Shown here: positions 33,090 to 46,769 of the stretch, in pieces
Numbering within the stretch: the first letter of the stretch is position 1
How the letters are laid out: every line of letters begins with the position of its first letter
Notes under the pieces: model-generated
What the model saw: the letters and a program-made list of their open reading frames with translations, nothing else
Told to the model about the DNA's origin: nothing
The model's database searches: none
Assembly: GCF_047200635.1 (NCBI RefSeq)
Contig: NZ_JBJZOI010000027.1
Span: 1 to 64,000, forward strand
DNA length: 64,000 nt
DNA from: Saccharopolyspora_C sp047200635
GTDB lineage: Bacteria > Actinomycetota > Actinomycetes > Mycobacteriales > Pseudonocardiaceae
Direction: 5' to 3'
Position numbers and translations under genes: made by a program

Positions 33090-33898
33090 GCGTTCTGGAA
33101 ACCATCATCGAGGGCGTTCGCGAGGACATGGCCTCCCGCGAGTCCGCCGTTTCGTTCGACGAGATCAAGCAGCGGTCCGCGGCTGCTCCACCAGCGCACG
33201 ACGTTCTCGCGGCCCTGCGCGCGCCGGGCGTCGGGGTGATCGCGGAGGTGAAGCGCCGCAGCCCGTCCAAGGGCGAGCTCGCGGAGATCGGTGAGCCCGC
33301 TGACCTGGCCCGGGACTACTCGGAGGCGGGCGCGCGGGTGATCAGCGTGCTGACCGAGCAGCGCCGCTTCGGCGGTTCGCTGGCGGACTTCGACTCGGTG
33401 CGGGCGAAGGTGAGCGGCACGCCGCTGCTGCGCAAGGACTTCATCGTGAGCCCGTACCAGGTGCACGAGGCCCGCGCGCACGGCGCGGACATGGTGCTGC
33501 TGATCGTGGCGGCGCTGGAGCAGAACGCGCTGGAGGCCCTGCTGGACCGGGTCGAGTCGCTGGGCATGACCGCCCTGATCGAGGTGCACACCGCGGAGGA
33601 GGCGGACCGCGCGCTGGAGGCCGGGGCGAAGGTCATCGGCATCAACGCGCGCAACCTGCACACCCTGGAGGTGGACCGGGAGGTGTTCGGGCGGATCGCG
33701 CCGGGGTTGCCGCCGGACGTGCTCAAGGTGGCGGAGTCCGGGGTGCGCGGCCCGAGCGATCTGATGGCCTACGCCGGGTCGGGCGCGGACGCCGTGCTCG
33801 TCGGGGAGGGGCTGGTGACCAGCGACAACCCGCGGGTCGCGGTCACCCAGCTGGTGACGGCCGGTTCGCATCCGGCCTGCCCGCGACCGAGCCGCTGA
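33086..33898 (+). CDS. trpC: Indole-3-glycerol phosphate synthase
   Basis: TrpC closes the indole ring from CdRP. The 270-aa barrel has the catalytic lysines in VIAEVKRRSPSKGELAEI and LLRKDFIVSPYQVHEARAHGAD, and IGINARNLHTLEVD and VAESGVRGPSDL later. The GTG overlaps the stop of a 30-codon ORF, which also provides its translational context. A strong hairpin follows 12 nt after the stop, separating it from trpBA. Confidence 0.95.
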   Translation: MSVLETIIEGVREDMASRESAVSFDEIKQRSAAAPPAHDVLAALRAPGVGVIAEVKRRSPSKGELAEIGEPADLARDYSEAGARVISVLTEQRRFGGSLADFDSVRAKVSGTPLLRKDFIVSPYQVHEARAHGADMVLLIVAALEQNALEALLDRVESLGMTALIEVHTAEEADRALEAGAKVIGINARNLHTLEVDREVFGRIAPGLPPDVLKVAESGVRGPSDLMAYAGSGADAVLVGEGLVTSDNPRVAVTQLVTAGSHPACPRPSR

Positions 33899-33910
33899 GG
33901 TTCCGCTCCG

Positions 33911-33943
33911 CCGCCCCGGCACCGCTTCCCGGTGTCGGGGCGG
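33911..33943. terminator. Hairpin between trpC and trpB
   Basis: Arms 33911-33924 and 33930-33943 pair over 14 bp with a single G-U pair, around a 5-nt loop. It begins 12 nt after the trpC stop. There is no U-tract. It may terminate or reduce transcription from trpC into trpBA. Confidence 0.58.
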
Positions 33944-34064
33944 TGGTGTCGGGAACCCGGGGACGGGATGGTGTGGCGCGGGGAGTTTTCGGGCGGTCCG
34001 CCGCCCGCGATGGGGGCGACCCAGCCGGTCGCGGCTGGCGAGGACGATTGGAGAGGTGACCTTG

Positions 34065-35366
34065 ATGGCGACGGTGCACGACGCGCGGGAGCACCGCGCG
34101 CACCGGCCGGACCGTCCGGTGCCCGAGGGGCACGACCCGGACGAGCGCGGCCACTTCGGTCCCTACGGCGGCCGCTTCATGCCGGAGGCGTTGATCGCCG
34201 CGCAGGACGAGCTCGCGGCGGAGTACGAGAAGGCCCAGCTGGACCCGGAGTTCGTCGACGAGCTCGCGCGGCTGCTGCGCGACTACGCGGGGCGGCCGTC
34301 GCTGCTGACGGAGGCGAAGCGGTTCGGCGAGCACGCGGGCGGGGCGCGGATCCTGCTCAAGCGCGAGGACCTGAACCACACCGGTTCCCACAAGATCAAC
34401 AACGTGCTGGGGCAGGCGCTGCTGGTCAAGCGGATGGGCAAGCGCCGGGTCATCGCCGAGACCGGGGCCGGCCAGCACGGCGTCGCGACCGCGACGGCCT
34501 GCGCGCTGCTCGACCTCGACTGCGTGATCTACATGGGGAAGGTCGACACCGAGCGGCAGGCGCTGAACGTGGCGCGGATGCGGCTGCTCGGTGCGGAGGT
34601 CCGCCCGGTGGCGCACGGCTCGGCCACCCTGAAGGACGCGATCAACGAGGCGCTGCGGGACTGGGTCAGCAACGTCGACGACACCCACTACCTGCTGGGC
34701 ACGGCGGCGGGAGCGCACCCGTTCCCGGTGATGGTCCGCAACTTCCACAAGATCATCGGCGAGGAGGCCCGCGCCCAGGCCGTAGAGCAGTTCGGCGGCC
34801 TGCCGGACGCGGTCGTCGCGTGCGTCGGCGGCGGCTCCAACGCGATCGGGATCTTCCACGGCTTCATCGACGACCCGGCGGTGCGCTTGGTCGGCTGCGA
34901 GCCCGCGGGCCACGGCCTCGACAGCGGGGAGCACGGGGCGACGCTGACCAGGGGAACCCCGGGCACCCTGCACGGCGCGCGCTCCTACCTGCTGCAGGAC
35001 GACGACGGCCAGATCACCGAGGCCTACTCGATCTCGGCGGGCCTGGACTACCCGGGCGTCGGCCCGGAGCACTCGTACCTCAAGGACTCCGGTCGCGCCG
35101 AGTACCGGGCGGTCACCGACGACGAGGCGATGCAGGCCTTCAAGCTGCTCTCCCGCACCGAGGGCATCATCCCGGCGATCGAGTCCGCGCACGCCCTCGC
35201 CGGGGCGTTGCGGCTGGGCCGGGAGCTCGGCCCCGAGGCGACCCTGCTGGTGAGCCTGTCGGGCCGCGGGGACAAGGACATGGACACCGCCGCGAAGTAC
35301 TTCGGTCTCGTCGACGAGGCGGGCGAAGCGGTCGCGGACGACGCGGACGGGGAGGCGGCGCGGTGA
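34065..35366 (+). CDS. trpB: Tryptophan synthase beta chain
   Basis: TrpB joins indole and serine using PLP. The 433-aa protein has FGPYGGRFMPEALI at the start, the PLP lysine in NHTGSHKINNVLGQ, the catalytic region ETGAGQHGVATATA and the phosphate-binding GGGSNAIG. I prefer ATG 34065 over GTG 34056 because GGAGAGG lies 8 nt before the former. It follows trpC after a 166-nt gap containing a hairpin and overlaps trpA by 4 nt. Confidence 0.95.
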   Translation: MATVHDAREHRAHRPDRPVPEGHDPDERGHFGPYGGRFMPEALIAAQDELAAEYEKAQLDPEFVDELARLLRDYAGRPSLLTEAKRFGEHAGGARILLKREDLNHTGSHKINNVLGQALLVKRMGKRRVIAETGAGQHGVATATACALLDLDCVIYMGKVDTERQALNVARMRLLGAEVRPVAHGSATLKDAINEALRDWVSNVDDTHYLLGTAAGAHPFPVMVRNFHKIIGEEARAQAVEQFGGLPDAVVACVGGGSNAIGIFHGFIDDPAVRLVGCEPAGHGLDSGEHGATLTRGTPGTLHGARSYLLQDDDGQITEAYSISAGLDYPGVGPEHSYLKDSGRAEYRAVTDDEAMQAFKLLSRTEGIIPAIESAHALAGALRLGRELGPEATLLVSLSGRGDKDMDTAAKYFGLVDEAGEAVADDADGEAAR

Positions 35367-36166
35367 GCGCGGGGAACCTGCAGGAGGTGTTCGCGGGCTG
35401 CCGCGACGAGGACCGCGCGGCGCTGGTCGGCTACCTGCCCGCCGGATACCCCACGGTGCCGGGCTCGAAGGAGCTGCTGGCGGCGATGCTCGCCGGGACC
35501 GCTGAGGAGCCCGGCTGCGACCTCGTCGAGGTCGGCGTCCCGTTCTCCGATCCGGTGATCGACGGCCCGACCATCCAGGCCGCCGGGGACACCGCGCTGC
35601 GCGCCGGTTTCCGGTTGCGCGACCTGTTCGACGTGGTGTCCTCGGTCGCCGAGGCGGGTGGGCACGCGGTCGTGATGACCTACTGGAACCCGGTGCACCG
35701 CTACGGTCCGGATGCCTTCGCCCGCGACCTGCGGTCGGCGGGCGGCCTCGGCGTGATCACCCCGGACCTGGTCCCGGACGAGGCCGAGGACTGGATGGCC
35801 GCTTCCGACGCGCACGGGATCGACCGGATCTTCCTGGTCGCCCCGTCCTCCACCGAGCAGCGGCTGGCGATGACGGCGAAGGCCAGCTCCGGGTTCGTCT
35901 ACGCCACCTCGGTGATGGGCGTGACCGGTGCGCGCGACGCCGTCGGCGACCAGGCGGAGGGCCTGGTGCGGCGCACCCGCGCGCACACCGACCTGCCTGT
36001 GGGGGTGGGCCTCGGTGTCCGCTCCGGGGCGCAGGCCGCGGAGGTCGCGAAGTTCGCCGACGGCGTGATCGTCGGCTCGGCGTTCGTGAACCGCGCCGAG
36101 CGGGACGGTGCCGACGGGGTGCGGGAGCTGGCGGCGGAGCTCGGACGCGGCGTGCGGTCCCGCTGA
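35363..36166 (+). CDS. trpA: Tryptophan synthase alpha chain
   Basis: TrpA cleaves indole-3-glycerol phosphate to indole, which tunnels to TrpB. The 267-aa barrel has the catalytic Glu and Asp in CDLVEVGVPFSDPVIDGPTIQAA, and the loops GVITPDLVPDEAEDW and GFVYATSVMGVTGAR; the phosphate site GVGLGVRSG is intact. The GTG overlaps the trpB stop. lgt follows 46 nt later, the same order as in mycobacteria. Confidence 0.95.
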   Translation: MSAGNLQEVFAGCRDEDRAALVGYLPAGYPTVPGSKELLAAMLAGTAEEPGCDLVEVGVPFSDPVIDGPTIQAAGDTALRAGFRLRDLFDVVSSVAEAGGHAVVMTYWNPVHRYGPDAFARDLRSAGGLGVITPDLVPDEAEDWMAASDAHGIDRIFLVAPSSTEQRLAMTAKASSGFVYATSVMGVTGARDAVGDQAEGLVRRTRAHTDLPVGVGLGVRSGAQAAEVAKFADGVIVGSAFVNRAERDGADGVRELAAELGRGVRSR

Positions 36167-36200
36167 GCGGACCACGATCGGGAGGTCCGGAGAGGACCGA

Positions 36201-36206
36201 TACGGT
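36201..36206 (+). promoter_or_regulatory. Leaderless -10 candidate of lgt
   Basis: TACGGT ends exactly 6 nt before the GTG of lgt and no ribosome site separates them. It would give lgt a promoter independent of trpBA. Confidence 0.42.
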
Positions 36207-36212
36207 GGTCGG

Positions 36213-37256
36213 GTGAGCGCGCACAACCTGGCCGGCCCGGTGACGCAGGGCCCGATGACCCAGTTCTTGGCGAACATCCCCAGCCCACCGCAGGGGGTCT
36301 GGTACATCGGGCCGGTGCCGCTGCGCGCCTACGCGCTGTGCATCATCGCGGGCATCGTGGTCGCGATCCTGTGGGGTGACCGGCGGTGGCAGGCGCGCGG
36401 CGGGCGCAAGGGCACGGTCACCGACATCGCGGTGTTCGCGGTCCCCTTCGGCCTGGTCGGCGGGCGTCTATACCACGTGGCGACGGACTGGTACAAGTAC
36501 TTCGGTCCGGGCCGTGATCCGCTGGACGCGCTGAAGGTCTGGGAGGGCGGCCTCGGCATCTGGGGGGCGGTGGCGCTGGGCGCCCTCGGCGCCTGGATCG
36601 GCTGTCGCAGGCGCGGTGTGCCGCTGCCGGCGTTCGCCGACGCGATCGCGCCCGCGCTGATCACGGCGCAGGCCATCGGCCGGCTGGGGAACTGGTTCAA
36701 CCAGGAGCTCTACGGCAGCCCGACGACGGTGCCCTGGGGCTTGGAGATCTACCGCCGGGTCGACGAGTTCGGCATGGTCGACCCGATCCGGGGGCACGCG
36801 ATCGACCAGGGCGCCCCGCTGGCGGTGGTGCACCCGACGTTCCTGTACGAGCTGCTGTGGAACCTGCTCATCGCGGTGCTGCTGGTGTGGGCGGACCGCA
36901 GGTTCCGGATGGGGCGCGGCCGGGTGTTCGCGCTCTACGTCGCCGGGTACACGGCGGGCCGGGTGTGGATCGAGATGATGCGCACCGACGCGGCCACCCA
37001 CCTGTTCGGCATCCGCATCAACGTGTTCACCTCGCTGATCGTGTTCGCGCTGGCGGTGATCTACCTGCTGGTGGTGCGCGGCAAGCGGGAGGACCCGGAA
37101 CTGGTGCGCGGCAAGCCGCTGCCCGGGGACGACGACTACGAGGCGGAACCTGCCTCCGGTGCGAAGACGGGCGGTGACGCCCAGGAGCCGTCAACGGCGA
37201 CGACCGGGGAGAAGGCGGAGCCGGACCGCTCCCGCGAGGAGCGGGACCAGGAGTAG
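36213..37256 (+). CDS. lgt: Prolipoprotein diacylglyceryl transferase
   Basis: Lgt moves diacylglycerol from phosphatidylglycerol to the lipobox cysteine of prolipoproteins in the membrane. The 347-aa protein has seven or so helices and the Lgt signature IGRLGNWFNQELYG, with the invariant arginine and the VHPTFLYELLWN stretch. The C-terminal 60 residues are a hydrophilic, acidic tail common in actinobacterial Lgt. GTG 36213 is chosen from the leaderless spacing and the start of homology. A hairpin closes the unit. Confidence 0.94.
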   Translation: MSAHNLAGPVTQGPMTQFLANIPSPPQGVWYIGPVPLRAYALCIIAGIVVAILWGDRRWQARGGRKGTVTDIAVFAVPFGLVGGRLYHVATDWYKYFGPGRDPLDALKVWEGGLGIWGAVALGALGAWIGCRRRGVPLPAFADAIAPALITAQAIGRLGNWFNQELYGSPTTVPWGLEIYRRVDEFGMVDPIRGHAIDQGAPLAVVHPTFLYELLWNLLIAVLLVWADRRFRMGRGRVFALYVAGYTAGRVWIEMMRTDAATHLFGIRINVFTSLIVFALAVIYLLVVRGKREDPELVRGKPLPGDDDYEAEPASGAKTGGDAQEPSTATTGEKAEPDRSREERDQE

Positions 37257-37267
37257 CGAACCGCTCG

Positions 37268-37300
37268 CGGCCGCGGCACCGGATCCCGGGGCCGCGGCCG
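37268..37300. terminator. Bidirectional hairpin terminator between lgt and the ABC operon
   Basis: Perfect 10-bp arms (37268-37277 and 37291-37300) enclose 13 nt between the convergent lgt and ABC genes. It can serve both strands. Confidence 0.62.
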
Positions 37301-37314
37301 TCGTCGCACCGGGG

Positions 37315-38088
37315 TCACCCCCGCGCGGGGGTGACGACCGGGTTGCCGTCCGGGCCGGTCAGCACGGTGACCCGGGCGTCGTAGTGCTCGGTGAGCACTG
37401 CGGGCGTGAGGACCTCGGCGGGCGTGCCCCGCGCGGCGATGCCGCCGTCGGCGAGCAGCAGCAGCTCCTCGGCGTACTGCCCGGAGATCGTCAGGTCGTG
37501 CAGCGTGGTGATCACCGTGGTGCCCAGCTCCCGGCGCAGCTCGTCGACGAGGTCCAGCAGCGCCTGCGCGTGCCCGATGTCGAGCCCCGTGGTCGGCTCG
37601 TCGAGCAGCAGCACCCCGGCGCGCTGCGCGAGCGCCCGCCCCAGCACGGCCCGTTGCCGCTCCCCGCCGGACAGCTCGGTCAGCGCCCGCCCGGCGAGCC
37701 CGCGCAGGTCCAGGCGGTGCAGGATCCCCTCGACGATCTCCAGGTCGGCAGCGCCCTCCCGGCCCAGGGGACCGAGGTGCGGGGTGCGGCCGAGCAGCAC
37801 GTAGTCGGCGACGGTGAGCCCCGTCGGGAGCTGCGGGACCTGCGGCGAGTAGGCGAGCAGCCGCGCCCGCTCCCGGCGGCCCGCCGCGCGCAGCTCCCTC
37901 CCGCCGACGCGCACCGTCCCGCCGTGCGGCAGCAGCCCGGCGACTGCCTTGAGCAGGGTGGACTTGCCGGAACCGTTGGGTCCGATGATCGCCAGCCAGC
38001 TCCCGGCGGGCACTCGCGCGGACACCCCGGACAGCACGGTGCGCCGCCGGTATCCGGCGGTGAGCTCGTGCACCCGCAGCTCGGTCAC
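37315..38088 (-). CDS. ABC importer ATP-binding protein (BtuD/FecE type)
   Basis: The 257-aa protein has Walker A GPNGSGKST, the Q-loop in YSPQVPQLP, the ABC signature LSGGERQRAVLGRALAQ, Walker B VLLLDEPTTGLD and the switch histidine in TLHDL. It is the FepC/BtuD subgroup that powers import of cobalamin, haem or siderophores. The GTG overlaps the permease stop. It is the last gene of a three-gene minus-strand operon (binding protein, permease, ATPase). Confidence 0.91.
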   Translation of the reverse strand: MTELRVHELTAGYRRRTVLSGVSARVPAGSWLAIIGPNGSGKSTLLKAVAGLLPHGGTVRVGGRELRAAGRRERARLLAYSPQVPQLPTGLTVADYVLLGRTPHLGPLGREGAADLEIVEGILHRLDLRGLAGRALTELSGGERQRAVLGRALAQRAGVLLLDEPTTGLDIGHAQALLDLVDELRRELGTTVITTLHDLTISGQYAEELLLLADGGIAARGTPAEVLTPAVLTEHYDARVTVLTGPDGNPVVTPARG

Positions 38089-39104
38089 GTGCGCCTGCTC
38101 CGGTGCAGCAGCACGGCGAAGAACGGCGCCCCGGTGAAGGCGGTGACCACCCCGATCGGAAGTTCGGCGGGGGCGAGCACCGTGCGCGCGAGCACGTCCG
38201 CGAGCACCAGGAACGCCCCGCCGAACAGCAGCGACAGCGGCACCACGATCCGGTTGCTCCCGCCGAAGACCAGCCGAACCAGGTGCGGGACGACGAGCCC
38301 GACGAACCCGATCAGCCCCGCGACCGAGACCGCGGCGGCGGTGGCCAGCGAGGCGGCGAGCAGCACCGCGGCCCGCACCCGGCCGGGGTGCACCCCGAGC
38401 GAAGCGGCCTCCTCGTCACCGGTGCCGAGCAGGTCCAGCAGCCGTCCGCAGGCGCACAGCACCGCGCCGGAGAGCACGAGCAGCGGCAGCACCAGCAGCA
38501 CGTCGCTCCACCCCGCGGTGCTCACCCGGCCGAGGATCCACAGGTAGACCTGCTGCAGGCTTTCCAGCCGCAGCTGCTGCAGGAAGGTCTGCCCGGCGGC
38601 GAGGAACGCGCCGACGGCGACCCCGGCCAGCACGAGCGTCGCCGCGTCGCCGCCCGCCGAGCGTCCCAGCAGCCAGGTGAGGCCGACGCCGCCGAGCGCC
38701 CCGGCGAACGCCGCGGCCTGCGCGGTGCCCGGTGCCGAGGCGGCCTGCGGCCAGGCGGTGATGAGCAGCGTGACGGCGAGCCCGGCGCCCCCGGCGGCGC
38801 CCAGCAGGTAGGGATCGGCGAGCGGGTTGCGGAACACGCCCTGGAAGGCCGCTCCGGACACGGCCAGGGCCGCCCCCACCAGCGCCCCGAGCACCGCGCG
38901 CGGCACCCGCAGCTGCCAGAGGATCGCGGCCTCGCGCTCGGACAGCGGGCTGTGCCCGCCGGTGAGCTGCGCGGTGATCTCCGCGAGCACCCGGGTCCAG
39001 CCCAGGTCGGCGGCGCCGAGCAGCACCGAGGCGAGCAGTGCGAGCAGCAGCGCGGCCGTTCCCGCCAGCAGCGGGCCCGGCCGCAGCCGGGACGGGCGCG
39101 GCAC
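38085..39104 (-). CDS. FecCD/BtuC-type ABC permease
   Basis: The 339-aa protein has about nine or ten helices and the family stretches RVPRAVLGALVGAALAVSGAAFQGVFRNPLADPYLLG, LWILGRVSTAGW and GLIGFVGLVVPHLVRLVFGGSNR (the coupling loop for the ATPase). GTG 39104 is the most upstream in-frame start consistent with the family length and lies 5 nt after the binding-protein stop. Substrate class is corrinoid, haem or iron-siderophore; sequence alone does not decide. Confidence 0.9.
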   Translation of the reverse strand: MPRPSRLRPGPLLAGTAALLLALLASVLLGAADLGWTRVLAEITAQLTGGHSPLSEREAAILWQLRVPRAVLGALVGAALAVSGAAFQGVFRNPLADPYLLGAAGGAGLAVTLLITAWPQAASAPGTAQAAAFAGALGGVGLTWLLGRSAGGDAATLVLAGVAVGAFLAAGQTFLQQLRLESLQQVYLWILGRVSTAGWSDVLLVLPLLVLSGAVLCACGRLLDLLGTGDEEAASLGVHPGRVRAAVLLAASLATAAAVSVAGLIGFVGLVVPHLVRLVFGGSNRIVVPLSLLFGGAFLVLADVLARTVLAPAELPIGVVTAFTGAPFFAVLLHRSRRT

Positions 39105-39109
39105 CCCGC

Positions 39110-40063
39110 TCAGGGCCGCTGGGTCTGCGACACCGCGTCGCTGACCGAGCGCACCAGGTCCACCACGCGCGGTCCCCAGCGGCTCGCGATGTCGTCGTCG
39201 AGGGCGATGACGTGGTTCTCCCGCACGGCGGTGAGGGTGTTCCAGCCGGGCCGCTCGGCGACGGCCCGGGAGGTGACCCCGCAGCACTCCGCGTCCGCGA
39301 GGAAGATCAGGTCGGGGTCGGCTTCGACGATCCGCTCCTGGGACAGCTGCGGGTACTCGTTGCCCCCCGTGCCGGCCTCGTCGGCGATGTTGGTGAGCCC
39401 GAACAGCCCGTAGACGCCGCCGATGAAGCTGCCCGAGGTGGCGGTGTAGTGGTCGGGGCTGAGCTCGTGGAAGTAGCTCAGCGGCTCCGGCGGTGTCGGC
39501 GTGTCGGCGACGATCTTCTTGATGTCCTCGCGCATCCGGCCGGTGACGTCGCGGGCCTGCCTGCTGTGCCCGGTGGCCTGGCCCAGCGTCTCGATCTGCG
39601 CGTAGGCCTCGTCGAGGCTGGCCGCCGCGGGCGTGACCAGCACCGGGATTTCCAGCTTCCGCAGCCCGTCGACGAGCTCGGCGGCACCCTCGGGCGCGAT
39701 GACCAGGTCCGGGTCGTGCCCGGCGACGGCGGCCGCGTCGCTGGTGAGGGCGTTGAGCTCGGTGCGCGGCGCGTCCTGCGGGAAGGTCGAGAGCTGGTCG
39801 GCGGCCGCGACCTGGTCCCCGGCGCCGATCGCGTACAGCGATTCGGTGGCCGTGGGGCTGAGCGAGACGACGTGCTTGGGTTGCTGGGTCAGGGTCACCG
39901 GTTCCTGGCCCGCGAGGGTGATCTGCGCGGGGAACGCGGCGGCGGGATCTTCGACCGGGGCCTCCGGCGCCGGTGAAGGGGTGCGCGTGGCGCACGCCGT
40001 GCCGGCGAACAGCAGGGCCAGCACGGTCAGCAGCAGGGCGGGCAGGCGGCGGAACCCGAGCAT
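39110..40063 (-). CDS. ABC importer substrate-binding lipoprotein (BtuF/FepB type)
   Basis: The 317-aa precursor has a lipoprotein signal ending in LLFAGTAC (cysteine about 24), with G at -3, a slightly unusual lipobox. The mature domain has the class III binding-protein pattern: VVSLSPTATESLYAIGAGDQVAAADQLS, PDLVIAPEG, LGQATGH and ADPDLIFLADAECCG. Two adjacent cysteines late in the domain are odd and might form a disulfide or metal site. ATG 40063 has GAGG 5 nt upstream. I found no cobalamin-riboswitch B12 box upstream. Confidence 0.87.
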   Translation of the reverse strand: MLGFRRLPALLLTVLALLFAGTACATRTPSPAPEAPVEDPAAAFPAQITLAGQEPVTLTQQPKHVVSLSPTATESLYAIGAGDQVAAADQLSTFPQDAPRTELNALTSDAAAVAGHDPDLVIAPEGAAELVDGLRKLEIPVLVTPAAASLDEAYAQIETLGQATGHSRQARDVTGRMREDIKKIVADTPTPPEPLSYFHELSPDHYTATSGSFIGGVYGLFGLTNIADEAGTGGNEYPQLSQERIVEADPDLIFLADAECCGVTSRAVAERPGWNTLTAVRENHVIALDDDIASRWGPRVVDLVRSVSDAVSQTQRP

Positions 40064-40288
40064 GACGTCCTCGTGGTCGGGCCGGTGCACCACGGGTGCG
40101 CACCGGGCGCGGTGGCGGGCGGCGACGCCCGCGCGAACGCACCGGAATTCGCTGCCGCGAGCGCCCCGAGCTGGAAAGATACCAGGGGCGGATCGGTGAC
40201 CCGTGCGGAGCGGGTGCGCGGTCGTCCCGACCGCGCCCGGACCTCGCCGGTTCCATCGGAAGTCGGAATATTCACGCGGGCCGAGAGC

Positions 40289-40317
40289 TTACTTGTGGTG
40301 CTGCTTCCGGGTATCGT
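40289..40317 (+). promoter_or_regulatory. Candidate gltBD promoter
   Basis: TTACTT (40289-40294), a 17-nt spacer and TATCGT (40312-40317) form a plausible promoter, the best in the 615-nt gap before gltB. A GAATATTC palindrome (40266-40273) lies just upstream. It would start transcription near 40324 and give a leader of about 355 nt. Confidence 0.5.
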
Positions 40318-40678
40318 GCCTGTTAAGGTTCGACGAATTCCGACCGTGGGCGACGGTGCCCAGCAGCGGTGAGCGGGCCCCTCGCGGGTGCGGGGGAGGG
40401 CCGTCAGCGGTGCGGCGGTCCCGTCGCGGCCCGGGTGGTTGAGAACTCCGACGCTCCGCGCAACGGATCGACGCGGGGCTCCGCGCCCGAGCACCGGCCC
40501 CTGGTCCGATCGCCGAACTCCTTGCTGTTGTTCGCCGAGCGCGGTGCCCATTCCCGGCTCGGTTCCTCGTCCAGCGCCGGACGACCACCGCGGGCCAGCG
40601 TCGTCCCGTGCCCCGAAGAGATCATCGCTCGTTCCGCGGTGCTCTCCAGCACGAGAACCGACGAGGGAGGTTTGCGCA
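40318..40678 (+). other. Long untranslated leader region of gltB
   Basis: About 360 nt without a convincing gene separate the candidate promoter from the gltB GTG. The frame of gltB stays open here, but the encoded composition (PSRPGWLRTPTLRATDRRG...) is not conserved in style and lies before the propeptide expected for the enzyme. It may hold a structured regulatory leader; I recognise no known riboswitch. The rest of the gap (40064-40288) shows only a possible TATCTT -10 for the binding protein on the minus strand. Confidence 0.4.
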
Positions 40679-45221
<4,543 letters not shown>

Positions 45222-45229
<8 letters not shown>

Positions 45230-46727
45230 CCCGAAGGGTTTCCTGAAGTTCTCCCGGGCCGAGGCCCCGAAGCGCTCCCACGACGAGCGGCTGGGTGACT
45301 GGCGGGAGGTCTACGCCGCGCTGTCCACCGCGGACCGAGACCGGGAGGTCTCGACGCAGGCGTCGCGCTGCATGGACTGCGGCATCCCGTTCTGCCACTC
45401 CGGTTCGGCCGGGTGCCCCCTGGGCAACCTCATCCCCGAGTGGAACGACCAGGTCCGCCGCGGTCACTGGGACCGGGCGGGTGAGCGGCTGCACGCCACG
45501 AACAACTTCCCCGAGTTCACCGGCAGGCTCTGCCCCGCGCCGTGCGAGGCGGCCTGCGTGCTCGCGATCTCCCCGGACGCCGGGGGCGCGGTGGCGATCA
45601 AGAGGGTGGAGGAGACCATCGCGGAGGTCGCCTGGGAGCACGACCAGGTGCGGCCGCAGCCCTCGGAGATCCGCACCGGGCACCGCGTCGCCGTGGTGGG
45701 CTCCGGCCCGGCCGGTCTCGCCGCCGCCCAGCAGCTCACCCGCGCCGGGCACGAGGTCACGGTGTACGAGCGCGACGACCGCCTCGGCGGCCTGCTCCGC
45801 TACGGCATCCCCGAGTTCAAGATGGAGAAGTCCGTCCTGGACCGGCGGCTCGGCCAGATGCGCGCCGAGGGCACCCGCTTCGTCACCGGCTGCGAGGTCG
45901 GGGTGGACCTGACCGTGGAGCAGCTGCGCGCCGGGCACGACGCGGTGGTGCTCGCGGTGGGGGCGTTGCGCGGCCGCGACGACCGCTCGGTGCCCGGCCG
46001 GGAGCTCGACGGCGTGCACCTGGCGATGGAGCACCTGGTGCCGGCGAACAAGGAGGTCGAGGGCGACGGCCCGACGCCGATCTCCGCGGCGGGCAAGCAC
46101 GTCGTGGTCATCGGCGGCGGTGACACCGGCGCGGACTGCTACGGCACGGCGACCCGGCAGGGCGCGCTGAGCGTGCTGCAGCTCGACCAGTACCCGCAGC
46201 CGCCGACGCAGCGCGACGACGAGCTGTCCCCGTGGCCGACCTGGCCGTACCTGCTGCGCACCTACCCCGCGCACGAGGAGGCGGGGGAGCGCCGCTTCGC
46301 GGTGGCGGTGGAGGAGTTCGTCGGCGACGACGAGGGCCGGGTGCGCGCGGTGCGGCTGCGGGAGGTGCGCGTGGAGCGCGACGCCGACGGCAGGCGCCAG
46401 GTGGTCCCGGTGTCCGAGGAGGCCGAGGAGCTGCCGTGCGACCTGGCGCTGTTCGCGATCGGGTTCGAGGGCGTGGAGCACCTGCCGCTGCTCGGCGGGC
46501 TCGGCATCGAGCTGTCCGGGCGCGGCACCATCGGCTGCGGCTCGAACTGGGAGACCTCGGCGCCGGGCGTGTTCGTCTGCGGTGACGCGCACCGCGGGGC
46601 GTCGCTGGTGGTGTGGGCGATCGCGGAGGGCCGGTCCGTGGCCAGCGCCGTGGACGCCCACCTCACCGGCAGTTCCGGCCTGCCCTCGCCGGTGCACCCG
46701 ACGGCCCTGCCGCTGGCGGCCGTCTAG
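45222..46727 (+). CDS. gltD: Glutamate synthase, small (flavoprotein) subunit
   Basis: GltD takes electrons from NADPH through FAD and [4Fe-4S] clusters to GltB. The 501-aa protein has N-terminal cluster cysteines (CMDCGIPFCHSGSAGCPLGN and CPAPCEAACVL), the FAD motif VAVVGSGPAGLAAAQQL and the NADPH motif VVVIGGGDTGADCYGTA. GTG 45222 lies inside the gltB end, so the two subunits are coupled. A perfect 15-bp terminator follows the stop. Confidence 0.96.
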
Positions 46728-46733
46728 CTCGCC

Positions 46734-46769
46734 GCCCGCGCCCGCCCCGCCGCTGGGGCGGGCGCGGGC
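46734..46769. terminator. Bidirectional terminator between gltD and the YdcF gene
   Basis: Perfect 15-bp arms (46734-46748 and 46755-46769) enclose a 6-nt loop. The hairpin fills the whole convergent gap, ending one base before the stop codon of the next gene. Confidence 0.75.

Noticed and set aside
30538..33270. 910-codon frame antisense to trpE
   Set aside because: Long only because of GC bias; composition is Arg/Pro-rich and it spans trpE and the next gene.
40064..40288. Cobalamin riboswitch before the ABC importer operon
   Set aside because: No GCCACTG-type B12 box or matching structure visible on the minus strand.
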